Source of the DNA: Bog-473 sp036502025
GTDB lineage: Bacteria; Actinomycetota; Acidimicrobiia; Acidimicrobiales; RAAP-2
Direction of reading: 5' to 3'
Assembly: GCA_036502025.1 (NCBI GenBank)
Contig: DASXZJ010000171.1
Location: 1 to 64,000, forward strand
DNA length: 64,000 nt
How positions within the stretch are numbered: position 1 is the stretch's first letter; each line of letters opens with the position of its first letter. Below the pieces are notes generated by a model that had not been told where the DNA came from, made no database searches, and worked only from the letters and a program-made list of their open reading frames with translations. This document shows positions 61,025 through 64,000 of the stretch, in pieces. Both the position numbers and the translations under genes were made by a program.

Positions 61025-61585
61025 ATGACAACACTCGAGCACCGGCCGAACACCGCGCTCCTGGTGGTCGACGTGCAGACCGGCGTCGTCGACGGGGCGC
61101 ACGAGCGCGACGTCGTGGTGGCCAACGTTGGCCGTCTGGTCGAGAAGGCGCGACGGGAGCGCGTCCCCGTGATCTGGGTCCAGCACAGCGACGAGGACCT
61201 GGCGAAGGGGAGCGACGACTGGCGCATCGTCGCCGAGCTCGCGCCCGACGACGCCGAGCCCCACGTCGACAAGAACTACGGCGACTCCTTTGAGGACACC
61301 AACCTCGAGACCGTGCTGTCGGGCCTAGGGGTCGGGCGACTGGTCGTGGTCGGCGCGCAGTCCGACGTCTGCATCCGCTCGACGCTGCACGGCGCGCTGG
61401 TCCGGGGGTATGACACAACGCTGGTCAAGGACGCCCATACGACGGTGGACCTGACCCGCTTGGGGGCGCCACCGCCGCACCAGGTCGTGGCGCACACCAA
61501 CCTGTACTGGTCCTTCCAGACGGCGCCGGGGCGGTCGGCGGGCGCCGTCGAGACCAGGGAGGTCGACTTCTCCGGCGCCTCCTGA
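61025..61585 (+). CDS. Isochorismatase-family cysteine hydrolase
   Basis: A 186-residue hydrolase. The triad is visible as Asp in ALLVVDVQTGVV, Lys in HVDKNYGDSF and Cys in VVGAQSDVCIRSTLHGAL. Such enzymes cleave amides or vinyl ethers (nicotinamidase-like). ATG 61025 is preceded by GGAGAGGAGACAG. The reading from 60884 would extend over the DUF6629 end and is rejected. The substrate is unknown. Confidence 0.88.
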   Translation: MTTLEHRPNTALLVVDVQTGVVDGAHERDVVVANVGRLVEKARRERVPVIWVQHSDEDLAKGSDDWRIVAELAPDDAEPHVDKNYGDSFEDTNLETVLSGLGVGRLVVVGAQSDVCIRSTLHGALVRGYDTTLVKDAHTTVDLTRLGAPPPHQVVAHTNLYWSFQTAPGRSAGAVETREVDFSGAS

Positions 61586-61614
61586 CGACGTCGGCCCGGT
61601 GCTCCCATGCCGGC

Positions 61615-62016
61615 TCACGCTCCGGCTGGGATCTTTGGAGTGAGCTGGCCCAGGTCGAAATAGTCGCGCCACGCTTCAATGGCTCCGTCGCGGACCTCGA
61701 TGATCCCCATCAGCGGCAGCGTGAGTGTCGTGCCATCCCTGACGAAGTAGTCGATTCGTTCCGTCATGACGATGCGGCCGTTGGTCGCCATATGGAGGAT
61801 GTCCACATCGACCTCGCCACCCATCTCCATGAATTCGGCGAACGTGGCCACGATGGCGTCCCGTCCGCTGACCGCTTCCATCGGCAGGTTGTGGTACACG
61901 GCGCTCTCGGCGAAGAACGGCCCCAGGCCGGCGGCATCACGCCGGGGCCAGGCCGCGATGAAGGCCGCGATGAACGTGTGGACGATCTCCGCTGGAGTGG
62001 ACCCTTGTGGCAGCAC
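61615..62016 (-). CDS. Limonene-1,2-epoxide hydrolase-like (SnoaL/NTF2 fold) protein
   Basis: A 133-residue protein with a cone-shaped NTF2 fold. The segments IVMTERIDYFV and MGIIEVRDGAIEAWRDYFDLG match the Asp-Arg-Asp active-site strands of limonene epoxide hydrolase. It may hydrate an epoxide, though many relatives have other substrates. GTG start. It is convergent with the isochorismatase-like gene and divergent from the hydrolase at 62129. Confidence 0.82.
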   Translation of the reverse strand: MLPQGSTPAEIVHTFIAAFIAAWPRRDAAGLGPFFAESAVYHNLPMEAVSGRDAIVATFAEFMEMGGEVDVDILHMATNGRIVMTERIDYFVRDGTTLTLPLMGIIEVRDGAIEAWRDYFDLGQLTPKIPAGA

Positions 62017-62128
62017 CTACTCCAAGGGTAGCGAGGTTGCCCGGCGCGGCCCGTCGGGTATTGCCTACCGGGGCGCGGTCGATGGAGACTCTCCATCACC
62101 GGTGCCTTTCGTGGAAGGAAGCGGGAAT

Positions 62129-63085
62129 ATGCCAGAGCAGGCCTACCTCGACTACTCGGAGCGCAGCGACGAACTCAGCGGCGGCGCTCGCCTGATCCCA
62201 GTGAGCACGCCGGTGGGGACCTTCGGAGTGTGGACCAAGCGTGTGGGCAACAACCCCGACCTCAAGGTTCTGTTGCTGCACGGCGGACCAGGGTGCACGC
62301 ACGAATATCTCGAGGCCTGCGACAGCTACCTCCCGGCCGCCGGCATCGAGTACTACTACTACGACCAGCTCGGCTCAGGCCGGAGCGACCGACCGGAGGA
62401 TCTCACCTTGTGGGACCTCGACCGTTTCGTCGACGAAGTCGAGCAGGTCCGCCTGGCGCTTGGCCTCCACCGTGGCAACTTCGTGCTGTACGGGCAGTCC
62501 TGGGGTGGGATTCTCGCCATGGAGTACGCGCTCCGCTACCAGGAGCATCTACGAGGCTTGATCATCTCCAACATGATGTCCAGCGCTCCCGCCTACAACG
62601 CCTACGCGGAGCAGGTCTTGATGCCTGAGATGGACCAGGGCGCGCTCTCCGAGATCCGGTCGCTCGAGGCGAGTGGCGACATCGAGAAGCCGCGCTACAT
62701 GGAGCTACTGGTCGAACAGCACTACGTGCACCACATTCTGCGCATGCCGGTCGAGGACTGGCCTGATCCGGTGAACCGCGCCTTCGCCCACATGAATCCC
62801 TCGGTCTACGTGACGATGCAGGGGCCGAGCGAGCTCGGCATGAGCAAAGAGGCCAACCTGGCCGACTGGGAATGCACCGACAGGCTGGCCCAGATTGAGG
62901 TCCCCACCCTGGTGATCGGCGCCAGATACGACTCGATGGACCCGGCGCACATGGAGATGATGGCGGGCCAACTCCCAAAGGGTCAGTACCTCTACTGCCC
63001 GGAGGGCAGTCATCTCGCGATGTACGACGACCAGCATCGATACTTCGCCGGCCTGATGGCGTTCCTACAGGGTCTCGCCGACTGA
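62129..63085 (+). CDS. Proline-iminopeptidase-type alpha/beta hydrolase
   Basis: A 318-residue peptidase-S33-like hydrolase. HGGPGCTHEYL is the oxyanion motif, the nucleophile Ser is in VLYGQSWGGILAMEY (about residue 120), Asp is in VIGARYDSMDP and His in EGSHLAMYDD. QLGSGRSDRP is also characteristic. ATG 62129 follows GGAAGGAAGCGGGAAT. It probably releases N-terminal residues from small peptides or hydrolyses amides. A stand-alone gene. Confidence 0.9.
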   Translation: MPEQAYLDYSERSDELSGGARLIPVSTPVGTFGVWTKRVGNNPDLKVLLLHGGPGCTHEYLEACDSYLPAAGIEYYYYDQLGSGRSDRPEDLTLWDLDRFVDEVEQVRLALGLHRGNFVLYGQSWGGILAMEYALRYQEHLRGLIISNMMSSAPAYNAYAEQVLMPEMDQGALSEIRSLEASGDIEKPRYMELLVEQHYVHHILRMPVEDWPDPVNRAFAHMNPSVYVTMQGPSELGMSKEANLADWECTDRLAQIEVPTLVIGARYDSMDPAHMEMMAGQLPKGQYLYCPEGSHLAMYDDQHRYFAGLMAFLQGLAD

Positions 63086-63170
63086 TCCGGCGGGCCTCGT
63101 GCGCCGGTCCGGCGCACCGGCTCAGTTGCCGTGGTACCGGTCCCCGTCGACGCGCCAGAATGTCTGGTTG

Positions 63171-63572
63171 ATGGAGACAATCGAGGTCGATGTTGACACG
63201 TCAAAGCACCGGATGGTCGATGTCACGAAAGAGCTTGAGCGATTTTGCCGCGGAAATGACGCAGGCCTCGTCAACGTGTTTGTGCCCCACGCCACGGCTG
63301 GGCTCGCGCTCATGGAGACGGGTTCGGGTTCCGAAGCAGATCTCGTTGACGCTCTGGACCGGCTGCTCCCGCGTGACAACCGATACCGACACGCCCACGG
63401 TTCTCCGGGTCACGGGGCCGACCACGTCCTCCCCGCGTTCGTAAGCCCCTCGATCACCCTCCCCGTGTTCGGGGGTCGTCCCGCCCTGGGCCCATGGCAG
63501 TCCGTTGTACTGGTTGACCTCAACGCCGACAATCCGCATCGCCAGGTTCGGTTCAGCTTCCTGCCGGCGTGA
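63171..63572 (+). CDS. YjbQ/UPF0047 family protein
   Basis: A 133-residue protein of the secondary thiamine-phosphate-synthase-like YjbQ family. VNVFVPHATAGLALME, the strings HGSPGHGADHVLPAF and GPWQSVVLVDLN are typical; several conserved His could bind metal. The length is normal. ATG 63171 is the only start that fits the family; the upstream extension is unconserved. Its physiological role is unclear. Confidence 0.88.
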   Translation: METIEVDVDTSKHRMVDVTKELERFCRGNDAGLVNVFVPHATAGLALMETGSGSEADLVDALDRLLPRDNRYRHAHGSPGHGADHVLPAFVSPSITLPVFGGRPALGPWQSVVLVDLNADNPHRQVRFSFLPA

Positions 63573-63637
63573 CGCCCCGGTAGGGTCATCAACGACCCGT
63601 TGCTCCCGGGGACAGCGGTCACGGTAGGTTCTGATCA

Positions 63638-64000
63638 TGGCCCCCGCCGTCGACGCTCCCGTCGCCGTGCTGCTCGACGCCGGCGGCGTGTTCGTCCTCC
63701 CGGACCCGGATCGGATCCTGGGCGCCTTCACGCGAGCTGAGTGCTCGGTTCCCCGAGCGGTGCTGGCCGACGCGCACTACCGGGCCGCAGCACGGTTCGG
63801 CATCGATCTCGACGTAGAGGCGTACTGGACCGAGGCCTGGCTCGAATACCTTCAGACCTATGTCATCGAGTGCGGCGTTCCTCCCGACCGGCGTGAAGAG
63901 GCCCATCGCCACCTCGACAGCGAGTTCGCCGATGCCGCGCTGTGGGTCGATCCGGTCCAAGGAAGCCGCGAAGGCTTGGAGGCCCTCGCCGGAACCGGAG
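63638..64000 (+). CDS. HAD-superfamily hydrolase-like protein (partial, cut by window end)
   Basis: At least 121 residues are present and the frame is open at the edge. AVLLDAGGVFVLPDPDRI resembles the HAD motif I of the DxGGV type, where the first Asp is the nucleophile and Gly replaces the usual second Asp. The following helical cap-like segment (AYWTEAWLEYLQTYV) and WVDPVQGSREGLEALAGTG suggest approach to motif II. Motifs III and IV lie outside the window, so activity cannot be judged. Confidence 0.65.

Overview
The window is a 64 kb stretch of a high-GC chromosome with dense gene packing, many GTG/TTG starts and many 1-4 base start/stop overlaps (ATGA, GTGA, TGATG). It looks like an actinobacterium. 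The block lysA-hom-thrC-rho-rpmE-prfA-prmC-sua5 ... wecA-atpI-atpBEFHAGDC follows the gene order known from mycobacteria. The long delta subunit, the zinc-type L31 and the hopanoid genes also fit. Several features (two b subunits, no thrB or argS in the block, many unusual fusions) suggest a deep-branching lineage such as Acidimicrobiia, but the class is an inference. No insertion sequence, phage or CRISPR array was seen.

Layout. 1-3.3 kb: start of a DUF222-type protein, a TetR regulator divergent from an alpha/beta hydrolase with a palindromic operator candidate between them, a TIGR03086-type protein, and an AraC regulator followed by a VOC protein. 3.3-6.1 kb: an OsmC protein, a tandem gamma-carbonic-anhydrase-like protein, a pirin remnant, and an HtrA-like protease without a visible export signal. 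6.1-9.3 kb: an orphan protein, an ECF sigma factor, a small unknown protein and a membrane-anchored pseudokinase. 9.4-18.0 kb: a six-gene overlapping exopolysaccharide operon (two glycosyltransferases, a pyruvyl transferase, a flippase fused to a GT39-like transferase, a cellulose-synthase-like GT2 and a GH8 glycosidase).

18.0-28.3 kb, minus strand: a hopanoid operon hpnC-hpnD-hpnE-prenyl synthase-shc-(phosphorylase/IspH fusion)-hpnH-dxs. It makes squalene from farnesyl diphosphate, cyclises it, starts side-chain extension with adenosylhopane, and carries two MEP-pathway steps in the same transcript. Upstream are a near-consensus promoter, an inverted repeat and a MerR-TetR fusion regulator that overlaps a divergent DegV gene. 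30.5-33.1 kb: a rifamycin phosphotransferase preceded by a CTTG-N3-CAAG inverted repeat resembling the rifamycin-associated element. Then tRNA-Arg(CCG).

33.3-60.2 kb: the conserved housekeeping block for lysine/threonine synthesis, transcription termination, translation release, ribose phosphate and one-carbon metabolism, envelope glycan initiation and the F1Fo ATP synthase. It is split at 42.1-48.8 kb by a catabolic insert (TfdA-like dioxygenase, D-aminoacylase-like amidohydrolase, fatty acid hydroxylase, sulfide:quinone-reductase-like flavoprotein, thiolase-like protein). 60.3-64.0 kb: small stand-alone enzymes and a HAD-like gene cut by the window edge.

The observations most worth following are the complementary loss of zinc ligands in the fused gamma-carbonic anhydrase, the exopolysaccharide operon with its flippase-GT39 fusion and neighbouring sigma factor/pseudokinase, the phosphorylase-IspH fusion, the MerR-TetR fusion, the rifamycin element, and the duplications inside the ATP synthase stalk genes.
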